This document shows positions 1 to 14,084 of a stretch of 64,000 nt of DNA, piece by piece. Each line of letters begins with the position of its first letter. Within the stretch, counting starts at the first letter, position 1. Made by a program: the position numbers and the translations under genes. Location: assembly GCA_028583405.1 (NCBI GenBank), contig CM053256.1, positions 9,574,994 through 9,638,993 on the forward strand, in the 5' to 3' direction. The DNA is from Pogonophryne albipinna (lineage: Eukaryota > Chordata > Actinopteri > Perciformes > Artedidraconidae). The notes under the pieces were generated by a model. The model was not told where the DNA came from and ran no database searches. It saw nothing but the letters and a program-made list of their open reading frames with translations.

Positions 1-403
1 TCCCCGACAGTCATTAACAGCCCTTTCTGACTTCTCGCTTTGGTGTGTTATTGTGTGTGTGCGCTTGTCTGTGTGTGCCTGTCCACATGTGAGACTCCCC
101 ATTGCAATACAATGTGTGTGGAATTTCATGCTATAATCGGTTGGGGACCGGAACACACGGCAAACAAAGCAATCGGCACAACAGCGCCCCGTCTCCTCCC
201 ACACACACATAGTTTATAGGGCACACATGGATGAGGCTTCACACACATACACACACACCTCCTGAACAGGCCAGTGAGATGTAGTCCTCTGTGAAAGTCT
301 GCACTTTGCCCTCTTCTGCAGATGGCCAATTACATGATCAGATGTGGTCCGTTATACCGCGGCCACACACGAAACGCCACATGTTCAGACTCCATGTAAC
401 ATT

Positions 404-404
<1 letters not shown>

Positions 405-453
<49 letters not shown>
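405..453. repeat. (CA)n microsatellite, about 24 units
   Basis: Uninterrupted CA dinucleotides read directly from the sequence. Frames across it give poly(Thr-His) and are not genes. Confidence 0.97.
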
Positions 454-456
<3 letters not shown>

Positions 457-589
457 TCATAGGATGGCAGATAAAAACATCCACCAGCATAGGGGGTAAT
501 TTAGGATTAGGATGGTGCGATGCTCAAAACATCCAAAAACATTCTGAAGAAGAAGAAGATTCAACATATTGTCATTACGTAGTATAAGT

Positions 590-797
590 ACTATGTAACG
601 AAACGGTTTCTCTGCATTTGACCCATTCTAGTGTTAGGAGCAGTGTGCTGCCATTATGTACGGCGCCCGGGGAGCAGTGTAGGGAACGGTGCCTTGCTCA
701 GGGGCACCTCGGTAGCACTTGGTCTTTCCGGGACTTGAACTGGTGACCTTCCAGTTGCCAAGCCAAGTCCCTATGGACTTCGCCACCACCGCCCTGA
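590..797. repeat. Dispersed fish repeat fragment, class not assigned
   Basis: The stretch from 'gtaacgaaacggtttctctg' through 'ggtgccttgctcaggggcac' to 'agtccctatggacttcgcca' has the wording of a dispersed repeat I recognise from fish genomes. I cannot assign its class with confidence; a LINE or SINE 3' region is one possibility. No terminal repeats or duplication were located. It carries no usable coding frame. Confidence 0.5.
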
Positions 798-3700
798 AAG
801 CATCCAAAAGCATTCTCACATTGATATGGAAATTGGACCAATTTACAACTGCCGTAAATGGCTGAAAAACTGTTACTTAAATGGCAAGAAAAACAGTGTG
901 TACATGCACACACACATATACTCAGAGCGAAGGATATGCATATGAATGGCATGCATGTCCCAGAGCTTGGTTGTGCTTATCAAAGGCCCGTCTCTCCCAG
1001 AGACCAGTCGAGGCCCAGCCTTACACTTAGCATTAGAATACATCAATGGCACAGCAATGGAGGCACGCAGGCTTTCATAATCGGAGAACCCACCTTCAGC
1101 CTCTATCTTCCCCTTTTCCCTCCCTCTATGGTCCATCCCAGCTCTCCACCCCCACTGTTAGCCCTCTCTTATTATCTCCTGCTTCTCTTACTCCCCCCTT
1201 CTTCAATTTAAGACTCAACTCCCCCTCCACTCCAGAAGGAAGCCTCTTTAACCGTGACCAGAACTCAGAGCCACATGGACCATGACCACATAGCCATACA
1301 ACACCAAATAGGATGTGTGTGTGTGTGTGTGTGTGCGTGCGCGTGTGCGTGCATATGTGACTGACATAAAATAATCATAGTTAGGCCTGCCACTGCTCAG
1401 TCACCCCTCAGTGTTGTGAGTGTCTGAACAGGCAGCTTCAGATCCTGTTTAGCTCTGTGGGATTCGCTGTCTGGCCATCAGCATTCACACCAACACTTCA
1501 TGACTAACTGACAAACTCCACTTAATAGAATCAAACTTGGCCCATCAAACGTGTGTCAGTGTGTGTATATGTGTGGTGTGTATGTGTGTCCTGTCACTTG
1601 TCTGTCGATACCCTGGCAGACTTCAGCCAGAGAATAGGAGAGAGAGGTGAGAAAAAACAAGCCAGCGATCCTTTACTCTCTAATTACAAATGACAAACCT
1701 GCTACCAAGAGTGGGTCTGGTACCTGACAACACATGATAACCTCTCAGCTCACTGCCAATAAGATACTCAGTGGTCGACTGGAGCCAATCTGCGTGTCTG
1801 TGTGTAAGTGTGTGTGTATGCGCTGACTGACAGATTGAAACAAGAAGAACAAAATCAAACAGTGTCCTGCACGACGGCACTGATTTCCAATGACAAAGCA
1901 AGAAGTCTACGGACAATAACTCACCTGTCTTTCCCTCTTCATTGCCCTTTTAGTTTTCCATCCTTTACTTTTATTCATCGATCGTCTCCTTACTTCCTCC
2001 CTCTCTCTATCTCTTCCTCCATCTCTTCTGCATCATTAAGAGACCAGCTCTCCTTCTCCAGATGATCCATTTCCTCCCCATTGCGTAATAATGAGGTTAA
2101 CACTACATTGTGGCTTGTACTCTTACTGGCTAATATCTCTAATTGCATTGTAATGATATCAATTCTACTATAAGTGTCGTGTGTTATAATATCTTCACAA
2201 CACAGGGAGGTTGTAACATGTTCTCACACCACCCTCAGCTCGGCTTTTTTAGTAGTTTCCTATTACATGGAAGCTGTACAAGGCTGTTGAGTTAAGATAC
2301 TAAAGGAGATATGGGACCTGAGTACTGATACGAACATTTAGAAGAAAAAACATCTTGCCAAAAGTCTACATATCTGTTCCAAAGAAAATATCATATTATT
2401 TTTAAACAGCAGGGAGTCGGGACCCACTACACTGAGTTAAAACTTCATACATTTCTAATTAAAAACTGGATGTACAACAGAAAGTAGTTGTTTGGCAGAG
2501 ATCAATAATAACTCAAAATTAGGCTACATATTCTTTGTTGTTATTTTTTCGTGACTTGGTTTGTCCTTTGCTCAAAACTAAAAACTTATTTTCTATCTGC
2601 CAAGTACTGTTAGTGTTACCTAGCTTATTGAACAAACTGACAAAGCTAACATTAGCTTGCTAACAGTATGACACAGCAGTTCAAAAAGTAATCTTAACCG
2701 CGAGGTCAATGTAATAGTTATTCCGGAGCTTTAAGGGTATATCACCTAGGTTTTTTATCAGTAAATGTTTGGCCAGTTGTCCCTCTGCGATAAAGAATTC
2801 TTGTTTTTCTATAAAAGAAAATTGTTCCTATATTAAAAAAAATGTAACGTCTCAAACAAACTCAAATGTTAAGGTTGTTAAGATGGAAATGAACTTGACC
2901 TTGACAAAAATGGTCTAAAATTATTATTCAACAAATAAAGATGAGCAAGGATATAATGGCACCTTTTGGTATTTCAAACAAGTCGATACTACTGTGCAAC
3001 AGAACCAAAAACCTACAAAAGTACAGATAAACATAAGAACAACTTAAAATGTGAAAAGTAAAGTGGAGCGTAGAGATAAAGAGCGAGAAAGCCATGAGAC
3101 TTAAAAACACACAAACTCCTGTCTGAATGGACCGGCAGACGTGGGTTCACGCTAAAGGAGTGAGCTTACACTTCTTCCCATTCACACTTAGCATTGAGTT
3201 AGCATTGACTCCCCGCTGAATAGCCTTGTGAAGGCACAGGCTGACGCTAACCGGGAGGCACTATCGCTAGCCGCCCTGCTCCCTGGCAGAATAGCCGGGG
3301 TTGCATTGATATGGTAATGTCAGGGACGTTTCAGGGCCAAAGCTTGGGACCGTGGGCTCTCTGTGATCCTCCAAGCCTAAAAAAGGACAGATCTCTGGGG
3401 CATTGTGATTTCCCCAGTCAAGGCCCTGAGTGATCAGGATAAGCCCGTCCATGCTGCTTTAGTGCTGTCACTCAGCCGCTATTGTGGTCATGTGAACGGC
3501 CATTTTCATCACAATTGACCTCAGTTTTGGCAGTACTGTTCTGCTAGACCCTCCTTTCTCTTTTCTTCGGTGCCCTCCCCTCCTTCGCCTTCTATCAATG
3601 ATTTTTTTTTCTTCTGTCTGGTCTTTCTTGTTCTGTGTTCTCTCTTTCTTTTTTTCCTCTCCGGCAGCAACAGAGGCCCTTAGATATGGCTGATGCAAAG

Positions 3701-4090
3701 TTAAACTGGCCTCTCTGCCTACCCACTGCCATCTCAGGAGTCCTCTGCTCCAAGAGGAGAGTGTCATGGAGCCTTTGATTATCTGGACTGATACTGTAGA
3801 AGATTGCAACCCGTGATGCAATACATATGCTGGGAATTACTATTGGCTTCAGTGGGGTTTAACACTCACGTTGTGGCATGAGCAACAATTGAATTTGAAC
3901 ACAGACAATGAGTGGGAGGATAGGTGTCATTGTTCTGTTTTTTATTCACTCATGGTTTAGCAAATATAGGAGTGTAAGGTGTTTGTGATTCTATATGTTT
4001 GTGTGCGGAGCAGTGTGTCTGTGTCCTATCTGCTCTACTTTATTTGATCAGGCCTGGAAGAAAATAACAATGTAGTCCCTTGAGGAAGCT
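798..4090. other. Non-coding intronic stretch without an assigned element
   Basis: I see no exon, RNA gene or delimited transposon here. It contains a short imperfect GT run at 1314-1352, a pyrimidine-rich patch around 1095-1210 and AT-rich unique DNA from 2070 to 3120. The 3340-3560 segment is complex and non-repetitive and could be conserved non-coding sequence, which is a guess. Open frames of 60-117 codons here have no recognisable protein features. Confidence 0.6.
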
Positions 4091-4098
4091 GTGGGAGG

Positions 4099-5634
4099 TA
4101 GGGCTGCACGGTATTGAAAAAAACTGACACCGTGATTTTTTCCCCCCCTGCGGTATATATTGCGGTTTTTTTAACCTGTTAAGCCCCAAAGTCCACGCGG
4201 GTACTTTACTCTTTTTTTCACGACAGTGTCTCAGGGGATCGTAATATTTAAGAACCTATTAATGTGTTATACCAGATTAACGGAAATAATCTCAGCTAAC
4301 TGACGATACAAACTATTTTTACCAAAACAAAACACAAGTCTCATAAGAAGCATCTAAATGACCCCTGAGCGAAAAATGCTAACGCACTTTGGCACAGAAC
4401 TCAAGATAAAAGATACCCTTATTACTTATCGTAGCTGCACATACAAGATATCCGATTAAAGCTGAGGTTCCACAGATTATTTAGGTATATATTATCATCA
4501 CTGAGTGATCTGATCTCGCAACAGGGAAAGCAAACACAGACATCACAACACGTACCTTTACGTAGCTTCTAGGGGAGATGTCTCACCGTAGCTGTCAATC
4601 TGATCAAAAGACGTGTTCAATGGCATTAAAACGAGAAAGAAAAAACGCGGCTGAATCGGTTAATCCATAGGTTTTTAACGTCTCTGTATAAAAAAAATGA
4701 TTTAATTTATAATCCATAATTCCATTTTTATGTAAATATCGCAGCGCAAAAGTTAGCTGCTAATGGTAGCCACCAGAGTGGCTGCTGCTTCCGGTCTTGG
4801 CATGTTGCTTACCCTCAAATAAAGGGGTTCATCTGTGAATGAAGAAGAGTGGTAAGGGATCCAAGAGATTAAACGTATTTGTTACGACCCATTAAACTAT
4901 AGGAAGCTTCTAGGAAGTAAATCTTCATTCTCTCCGGTATTGTCCTCCTGTGCCTCGCTCATTTTTTACCAGTGTTTTGATGGTCTGCAAACTAGCGGGG
5001 CGGGGCCTGCTGTGATCTGATCAAGAATGATTGTGATTGGTAGTTTGCTGTGCATGCAGGGGAAGTTCTACACACACCAACACATAAACAAATAAGGAGT
5101 GAGAGTGACGCGTAGCCAAAACCGGAAGCTGCATACACTCTGGTGGCTACCATTAGCAGCTAACTTTTGGGCTCCGATTTTTACATAAAAATGGAATTAT
5201 GGATTATAAACAATTGCTTCAAAGCCACAGATACATTATCAACCTATGGATCAACCGATTCAGCCGCGTTTTTTCTTTCTCGTTTTAATGCCATTGAACA
5301 CGTCTTTTGATCAGATTGACAGCTACGGTGAGACGATCTCCAGTAAAAGCTCCGTAAAAGGTACGTGTTGTGATGTCTGTGTTTGCTTTCCCTGTTGCGA
5401 GATCGGATCGCTTAGATACTATACTTAAATAATCTGTGGAGTCTCAGCTTTAATCGGATATATTGTATGTGCAGTTTCGATAAGTAATAAGGGTATCTTT
5501 ATTTTTAATTCTGTGCTAAAGTGCGTTAGCATTTAAAAAAAAAAGAAGACGAAAACCGCACGTCCCTGCGGTGTGAATACCGCGCATGCGCATACCGCGG
5601 TTATCGCCATGACACGGTATATCGTTCAGCCCTA
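4099..5634. mobile_element. Non-autonomous hAT-type DNA transposon with 8-bp TSD
   Basis: The left end reads tagggctgcacggtat and the right end is its imperfect inverse, ending acggtatatcgttcagccct plus a final a. The flanks are gtgggagg (4091-4098) and gtaggagg (5635-5642), an 8-bp target-site duplication with one mismatch, which is the hAT signature. The roughly 1.5-kb body has no transposase frame, so it would depend on an enzyme supplied elsewhere. Most of the body is a long inverted repeat, listed separately. It shares terminal sequence with the copy at 44396-44994. Confidence 0.85.
4379..5532. repeat. Long inverted repeat (arms about 400 bp, spacer about 335 bp)
   Basis: The left arm (about 4379-4792) and right arm (about 5128-5532) are near-complementary. 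Matching landmarks are gctaacgcacttt against aaagtgcgttagc, acccttattacttatcg against cgataagtaataagggt, and ctgctaatggtagccaccag against ctggtggctaccattagcag. Arms differ by scattered substitutions and small indels. The repeat lies inside the hAT-type element. A transcript through it could fold into a long double-stranded hairpin. Confidence 0.88.
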
Positions 5635-5901
5635 GTAGGAGGTAATGATTGTCCCTGTGAAACGAGTTTTCCTTGCACGTGTATGTGTGTCAGTGAGAGA
5701 CCGTGTGTGCATGTATGGAAGAGGGGGAAACAGAGGGAGGAATGGAAAGAGGGAGGAATGGAAAGAGAGGTACAAGAGGTGGAGAGTGAAGAGTATGCAA
5801 ATGTATGGGTCTAATACATGTGGGTAATGTGTGTGGGTGGTACACTTGTAGGCTGTGGGGCATTCCAAATCCTTCTTTCTCGCTTTCTTTCTGCAACACC
5901 C

Positions 5902-7059
<1,158 letters not shown>

Positions 7060-7067
7060 GATGAGTT

Positions 7068-7327
7068 CAGGGCCGTCCCTGGCCAACATGAGGCCCCACA
7101 CAAAGTTATATGATGAGGCCCTCTGTTTCGCGAGAGTCGACGGGGGGGGGGGGGTGCTAGTGGAGCCTCGCAGCGGCGAAACCGTGCCGCGCCACACTAA
7201 TTGCGCCCCATAAGCGCATAGCCGCATTTTCGGCTCAGCTGAGGCACCCTCCTCAAGATGAGGCCCCCTCCGCAAGGTGAGGCCCCACGCAGTCTGCATG
7301 ATCGGCCTGTAGGGAGGGACGGCCCTG
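7068..7327. mobile_element. 260-bp hAT-type MITE with perfect 8-bp TSD
   Basis: It begins cagggccgtccct and ends agggacggccctg, a perfect 13-bp terminal inverted repeat. It is flanked by gatgagtt at 7060-7067 and an identical gatgagtt at 7328-7335. An 8-bp duplication and CAGGG ends identify the hAT superfamily. The interior repeats gaggccc-type words and has a 13-base G run near 7142; there is no coding capacity. The intact duplication suggests a fairly recent insertion. Confidence 0.93.
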
Positions 7328-7335
7328 GATGAGTT

Positions 7336-8092
7336 ACACTTTACATTTCTTTAGAGAAGTCTTAAGAATAGCTTGTTTCGGGCAAAACCACAACAATTTA
7401 TAAACAATAGAAAACATTCAATATACAACCAAGACAATCAGTACTGTAAGTCATCAAATTAAAGGAGCTTGAACTGATGAATATTTTGTGTTTTGCTGAA
7501 AAATATTTTCAATTAATTCTCTGTATCGGACAAAAACCATTTGTGTCAGACACTGCTCACACATAATACATTTCTTATAACAGATAAGAAGAAGAAGAAG
7601 ATGTGCAGCATTATATTGGCATTCTGCACACAAACACACACTGGCCAAGATATGAAGCCAAGAACAGGAATCCCTCATGAAGAAGCAGCAAGGTTTCTTC
7701 AGAAAACACACACACACACACACACAGAGAGCTGATCGGATCTAAAGAGAGACTCTAGAGTAGTACGGAGAAAGAGGACAATGAGGAGGAGGAAGAGGAG
7801 GAGGAGGAGGCAATGTCTGTACGACGCCATCGATCCAACACTGGCAGAAATAGACAGCCAGAGCAGAACTGACCATGAGACCGATAACACACAGCAGTGC
7901 TGCTGGCCCATGTGTGTGACCTCACACACATCTGCACAGCACGAGATCTTCATACATGATCGAGCAAACACACAGCATTCATGCACTCACAAACACATGA
8001 ACTTCGAAAGGCCGAAAAGTGTCAAGAACAACATTTGAATTATCATATTTTTCCCCAGCAAGGAATAGAAAGCTAAAAAGTAACTTCTCCTA
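7336..8092. other. Unassigned non-coding stretch with short CA and GA-rich runs
   Basis: It contains a short CA run around 7708-7725 and a gag/gga-rich run at 7782-7810. No gene or element was recognised. Confidence 0.6.
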
Positions 8093-8100
8093 TCTTATAC

Positions 8101-9074
8101 TAGGTGTTACGGTTGCTGTTTGTCTGCTCATTAGTCTGCCTGTGAGTGTTTTCAGCTGTGTGTGTGTTTATGTAAATGAGCTGTGTGGTTGCTCCAACAC
8201 CATTGGCTGCACATCCCCTGGTCCGCCTCTGAAGATGGTGATTGGATTGACGACGTCCAATCGCAGCGCACAGCCGGCACACACCTGCTGGGGAGGAGTA
8301 CAAAGGCCGCGGACCATCACCACTCTGGAGGCTCTGTTGAGGAACAGACACCTCTCGCTACTTGCTCTTAGAGAATTCTGTTAACTGTGTTGTAAAACTC
8401 GGGTGTAGTGTGTAGAGTAGCTTAGTTAGTGTTTAGAGTATAGCTTCTGATGTTGTGACTGTTGCCTTTAGTTTAGCTGTGTTGTGTATTGATTATTTGG
8501 TTAGTTGTACCACTGTTAAAGTGAGGTTTTGTTTTGTTCTTTATTTAGTATATTAGTATTTATTTTCCCTGTATGCCTGTAGACTCCTTTTGAGTCCTCC
8601 TTTTGTTTGGTTATCAACCTGTGCCCTTTTGGCCTTTTTGTTTGTTTCAGGCTGCCTGCCTGCCGTTTTGTTTACCGCTGCTATTGAAAATAAACCACTT
8701 ATAATTATACCAATACCAATCTGGTTGTGTTTCTTCCCTTTAGTTCCCCTAGCCCAATAGGGAACGTAACACTAGGGCTGCTCAATTAATCGTATTTTAA
8801 TCGCGATTACAATTATGGCTTGCAACGATTACGAAAACAACGTAATCGAAATAAAACGATAATTTTTTTATTATTATTATTACTTTTTAAATAAAAAAAT
8901 GTTTGGGTCAGTTGAATTATACTTAAAGTTCAGGGTAATCAACTGTTAAAAACATACTGTTCACATTTTTTTTCTCCAATAAATGGATGTTTTCAAAGTC
9001 AATGAATAATAGCATTTAATAATCGCAATTACAATTATTGACCCAAATAATCGAGATTATGATTTTTGCCATAA
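8101..9074. mobile_element. hAT-type element interrupted by a solo LTR, right terminus lost
   Basis: The hAT-type start tagggctgctcaattaatcg is recognisable at 8773. Its 5' flank lies before the solo LTR: tcttatac at 8093-8100. The same 8-mer recurs at 9075-9082, directly after an interior ending gattatgatttttgccataa. This is read as the element's 8-bp duplication, with the LTR inserted into the first bases of the element. The usual cagccct right terminus is absent and was probably deleted. The remaining hAT sequence (about 300 bp) is AT-rich with repeated aatcg words and no coding frame. Confidence 0.8.
8105..8771 (+). mobile_element. Solo LTR, 667 bp, with perfect 5-bp TSD
   Basis: The segment starts TGTTACGG and ends CGTAACA, the TG...CA boundaries of a retroviral-type LTR. 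It is flanked by ctagg at 8100-8104 and ctagg at 8772-8776, a perfect 5-bp duplication. A polyadenylation signal AATAAA lies at 8689-8694, about 80 bp from the right end, which gives plus-strand orientation. No internal region is present, so this is a solo LTR left by recombination between two LTRs. The 5-bp duplication fits a Gypsy or retrovirus-like parent; the family is not identified. Confidence 0.9.
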
Positions 9075-9217
9075 TCTTATACCCATCGATTAGAGAGTTA
9101 TAAAACGATAACATTAACGGAAATTATTCTGCAACAATATTGCTTAACATTGTTAAATGAATTTGTAAAGAAAATGTTTTCTGGTTCCAGTCTACTAAAT
9201 TTGAAAAAAATTACTGT

Positions 9218-9290
9218 AGGCAAGGCAAGGCAATTTTATTTATATAGCACTTTTCAGCACGTGGCGATTCAAAGTGCTTTAGGTTGGAAA
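9218..9290 (-). mobile_element. 3' tail of an L2/CR1-type LINE or derived SINE, antisense
   Basis: The plus strand reads ggcaaggcaaggcaatttta, then ttatatagcacttttcagca, ending in caaagtgcttt. This is the reverse complement of the tail at 33240-33303 of the LINE in this window (aagtgctatataaataaact followed by gacttgccttgcc). It is therefore a short antisense copy of a 3' end, probably a severely 5'-truncated insertion. Confidence 0.75.
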
Positions 9291-10731
<1,441 letters not shown>

Positions 10732-13700
10732 GAGCTGACAGTCTGAATGATTAGAACCCCCTCCCCAAAGCCCGAAGAGTGCTGGCAAGGAATAGAGTAG
10801 ACAGAGTATACTCGCACGCACTCTCTCACACACATACAGCGCTTTCAAACAGCTTGTAAACATCACAGCCTTGTTATTAGCACCTGATTACACTGCTGGA
10901 GCTTAGGCGTGGCTCAGAGAATATTGTTAATATCAACAACAACATCGGGCATGTGCGTCTGAGTGTGTATTTGAATGTTTTTGTGCATTGCCTCCAGCCC
11001 ATCGCTGTGGGATTGGCTCTCTGTGGACAATTTGTTCAAATTGAACACATGGGTGGGAAAGATACATTCTTGTTTTCCCTAAAAATCTACAGATAACGAG
11101 GAAAGATGGTCATTCAATCATTTGGCTGTCAAGGGAACAAAAAGAATGCATCTGCGTCAGGCGACAGCATTTTAACTTAAATCAACACAAATATCATTTG
11201 GTATCGTCTTTTGATTTCTGGGAATTCATTGTTAAGATAACTTTCCTGAAAAGATCTGTCACTTTACCGTCCCTATTCAATCTCATCTGTGAGATCTACA
11301 TTTCCCTTCTATGCTTTAACATTACTCATACAGACACTGTCCTGGGATTACCTCCAGATTGTGCAGCACAGTAAACACAGACTACCTAACATCCTGAAAT
11401 CACCAAGAACAAAGCCAATATGGATGTGTGTGAACTTCTGCGGGTCCTAGTGCAATCAAAAGCCGGTAACTGCAATGTAAAATGGAACCCTGCTGTTGAA
11501 AACAATGGTATGCTTCTATAAAGCTATAGAGTGTGCATCTGGTAGTGTACAAATAAGGTAAAGGGGAGGTCAATGTTATCGACTCAATGTTGATCCCAGT
11601 CTTTGCTGCTTTAGCTCACTCAGGAAGCCACCAGAGCAGAAGCTTACATTTCTAGCTCACCTTATTTTCACACCTGGCCGGGACGCAGGTGTGCCAGTCA
11701 GCTTGTTAAAAGTTACAATAATTGGGGGCGCCACGCCAACATTATCTAATCACCTGAAAGGAGCATTTTCTCATTTTAAGGCTTTCCAAACTGAAATTCT
11801 GAGAGAGTAGACAGTGGCCATAACATAACTCTCAGTCTTTGTCACGCCTTTGGGTATTTAGACCGTCCAATCTGACTGATGGCGTGGTGTTGGAAGCGAG
11901 TGTAAACTGAAGCACAAGAACCAAAACCTGCAAACATATTTATCAAGCATCTACAGTGAGAAAAAAAAAGATCCTAACTAGCGAGATATGTCGGAGTGAT
12001 GCATATTTCACCATCCTTTTAGGCAAGGCAATATAGCCATTAAATGTGCTGTTTAACTGAGAAAAGACATCCCGTCTGATCCAGGATTTAGTTGAGCTGC
12101 AGAGCTGCTCTAAGCTAGTAGGGATTCCCAGCAGGTGGCAAATTACATGATAAAGATGCATGTTTATGCTGAATTAGAAATATTAATACAAGCAACACAC
12201 TTCATTCTCGAAGATATGCAAAGATTACTGACTAAATCTAACATTTTGATTGTGTCAGGGAAATGATGCTCCCTGCAAACATGCCATTCACGCTTTATTG
12301 AAAACAAATAAATAGAGCAATTACATGGGACATAAATACTAGGAAGGCACTCTCAGAACATCAAAGCTCCAACACCACATATTTTCTATAAAATTGTGTA
12401 ATTTAAGACCTCTCTGTGAATCGACAGTTTCATGAATTTCATAAATCACTGGCCAAGCATTGAAAAGGACAAATTCCAAATGAATATCTATATCACATTA
12501 CGCATTATCCTTGATGTTATATCCAAATGACACACAGATGTGGTCCGAACATGAAACAGCCAGCAGCCAGCAAGGAATAAAGGCATGCAGTGCTAAATGT
12601 TGTAAGCCCGTATCATTTGTGTGTCTGTTTCGCCTTTATTAAATGAACGACAAAAAACCTCCCGTTCAAAAAATGCATTAGGATGGCCCACTCAATAAGA
12701 TGTTTTTCTGTTATCTTATTTCGTCATCTTCACGTTTGTAGGAAAATGGGGATGAAATTGAGCATTGACTGAAAAGTCTGCCAGAACTCAGCATTCATGT
12801 GCGCTGCTAAGCTTGTGAATTCACTGCAGCCGACCACGCTACACCTCCACCTCCCTGGAGGTTCACTGCCAAAAATACATTCTCAACCTGTGGGAAACAC
12901 TAGCAGTGATGCTGTTTTCTGTGTTTTATTTCATCTTTCCTGCTACAACTTACTGTAAGTACATCATCCGGCCCTTGTTTTATCCATAGTGAAACTTCTA
13001 GGATAAAAATCACAATTCACATACCTTTTCTGATTTGTGTGATTTGCTACGTTTGATATTTTTAGTTCTTACGGAACTAAATGGACACTGGGGTAGACGT
13101 GTTTTTTGTTTAGTGTTATTTCGAGCAATGACTCTGTTAGTCTCAATACATTTTTTTACTGCAAAGCATCTTTGCCAACCACTAAGCCACCAGCATGGAT
13201 TCAGCAGTCACTTAAATCAATACTAATCGCAGGCCAGGCATTTACACTTATAAGACTCTTGCTTTGCTGGATCAGAAATTCTCAACATGGTCCGACTCTC
13301 ATAGGATTCGTCTTAGCAGTATTACATCCCTAAAATCCCTAAGAACCTGCTTTCTTTTAATCTAAACCACGACAGTGACCAGTTTGCGTTTGATCCAGAC
13401 AGAGCAAGCGCAAACGCCACACATCAATACTGCGTTTTCACAGCAATGCTTCCGATTAGTCGATCATAAGCAGGACAGTGTTTGAGGAGATGAAAGACAC
13501 AATCAGAAGAGGTGGAAAAAATCGGGGTGGGCTCGATATTATAGGCTTGTATTTTTCCCAAGATCAATGTAAGAGTATGTGTAAATTCATAAGATCTGCA
13601 CGGAGTTGTGTTTGAGATGGCTTTCGTCAAAATCTCAAAGAGGAGAGAAGAACAGTGGAAAGAAGGGAATAAAATGAAAGTGTGGATGAGGAAAAGAAAA

Positions 13701-14031
13701 GAGGAAACAGACAACAAAGGGAACATGTATTCTAGCACTGGAAAGATTTAGTCCAAGTTAATTTGACAGAGAAAGAGTCTCACAACGTTCACATTAAACC
13801 ACATAGTTCCCAAAATACCAACACCCCAGGAGTGCTTTACCATTAGACACTTGGAGGAGAGAAGAAGCGAGAGGGGGGAGCACTCTACTGAATCTAGCTC
13901 ATCCCCTAAGAGGAAAAAGAAATAAAGGATAAGAATTAATTTGTTTTATTTTCCTTCTTTTTTGTACATGTCTCGGCTCACATACCACACCTGTCCAATC
14001 AGAACAATTTATTAACAACACATGCACATAA

Positions 14032-14084
14032 AGAGAGAGAGAGAGAGAGAGTGGAAGAGAGAGAGAGAGAGAGTGAAAGAGAGA
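14032..14084. repeat. Interrupted (GA)n microsatellite
   Basis: GA dinucleotides with two small interruptions (gtgga, gtga). Confidence 0.95.

Noticed and set aside
13424..13738. 104-codon minus-strand frame with a Cys-His-Cys-Pro-like patch
   Set aside because: A weak likeness to LINE C-termini only; no other motif and no repeat tail nearby.
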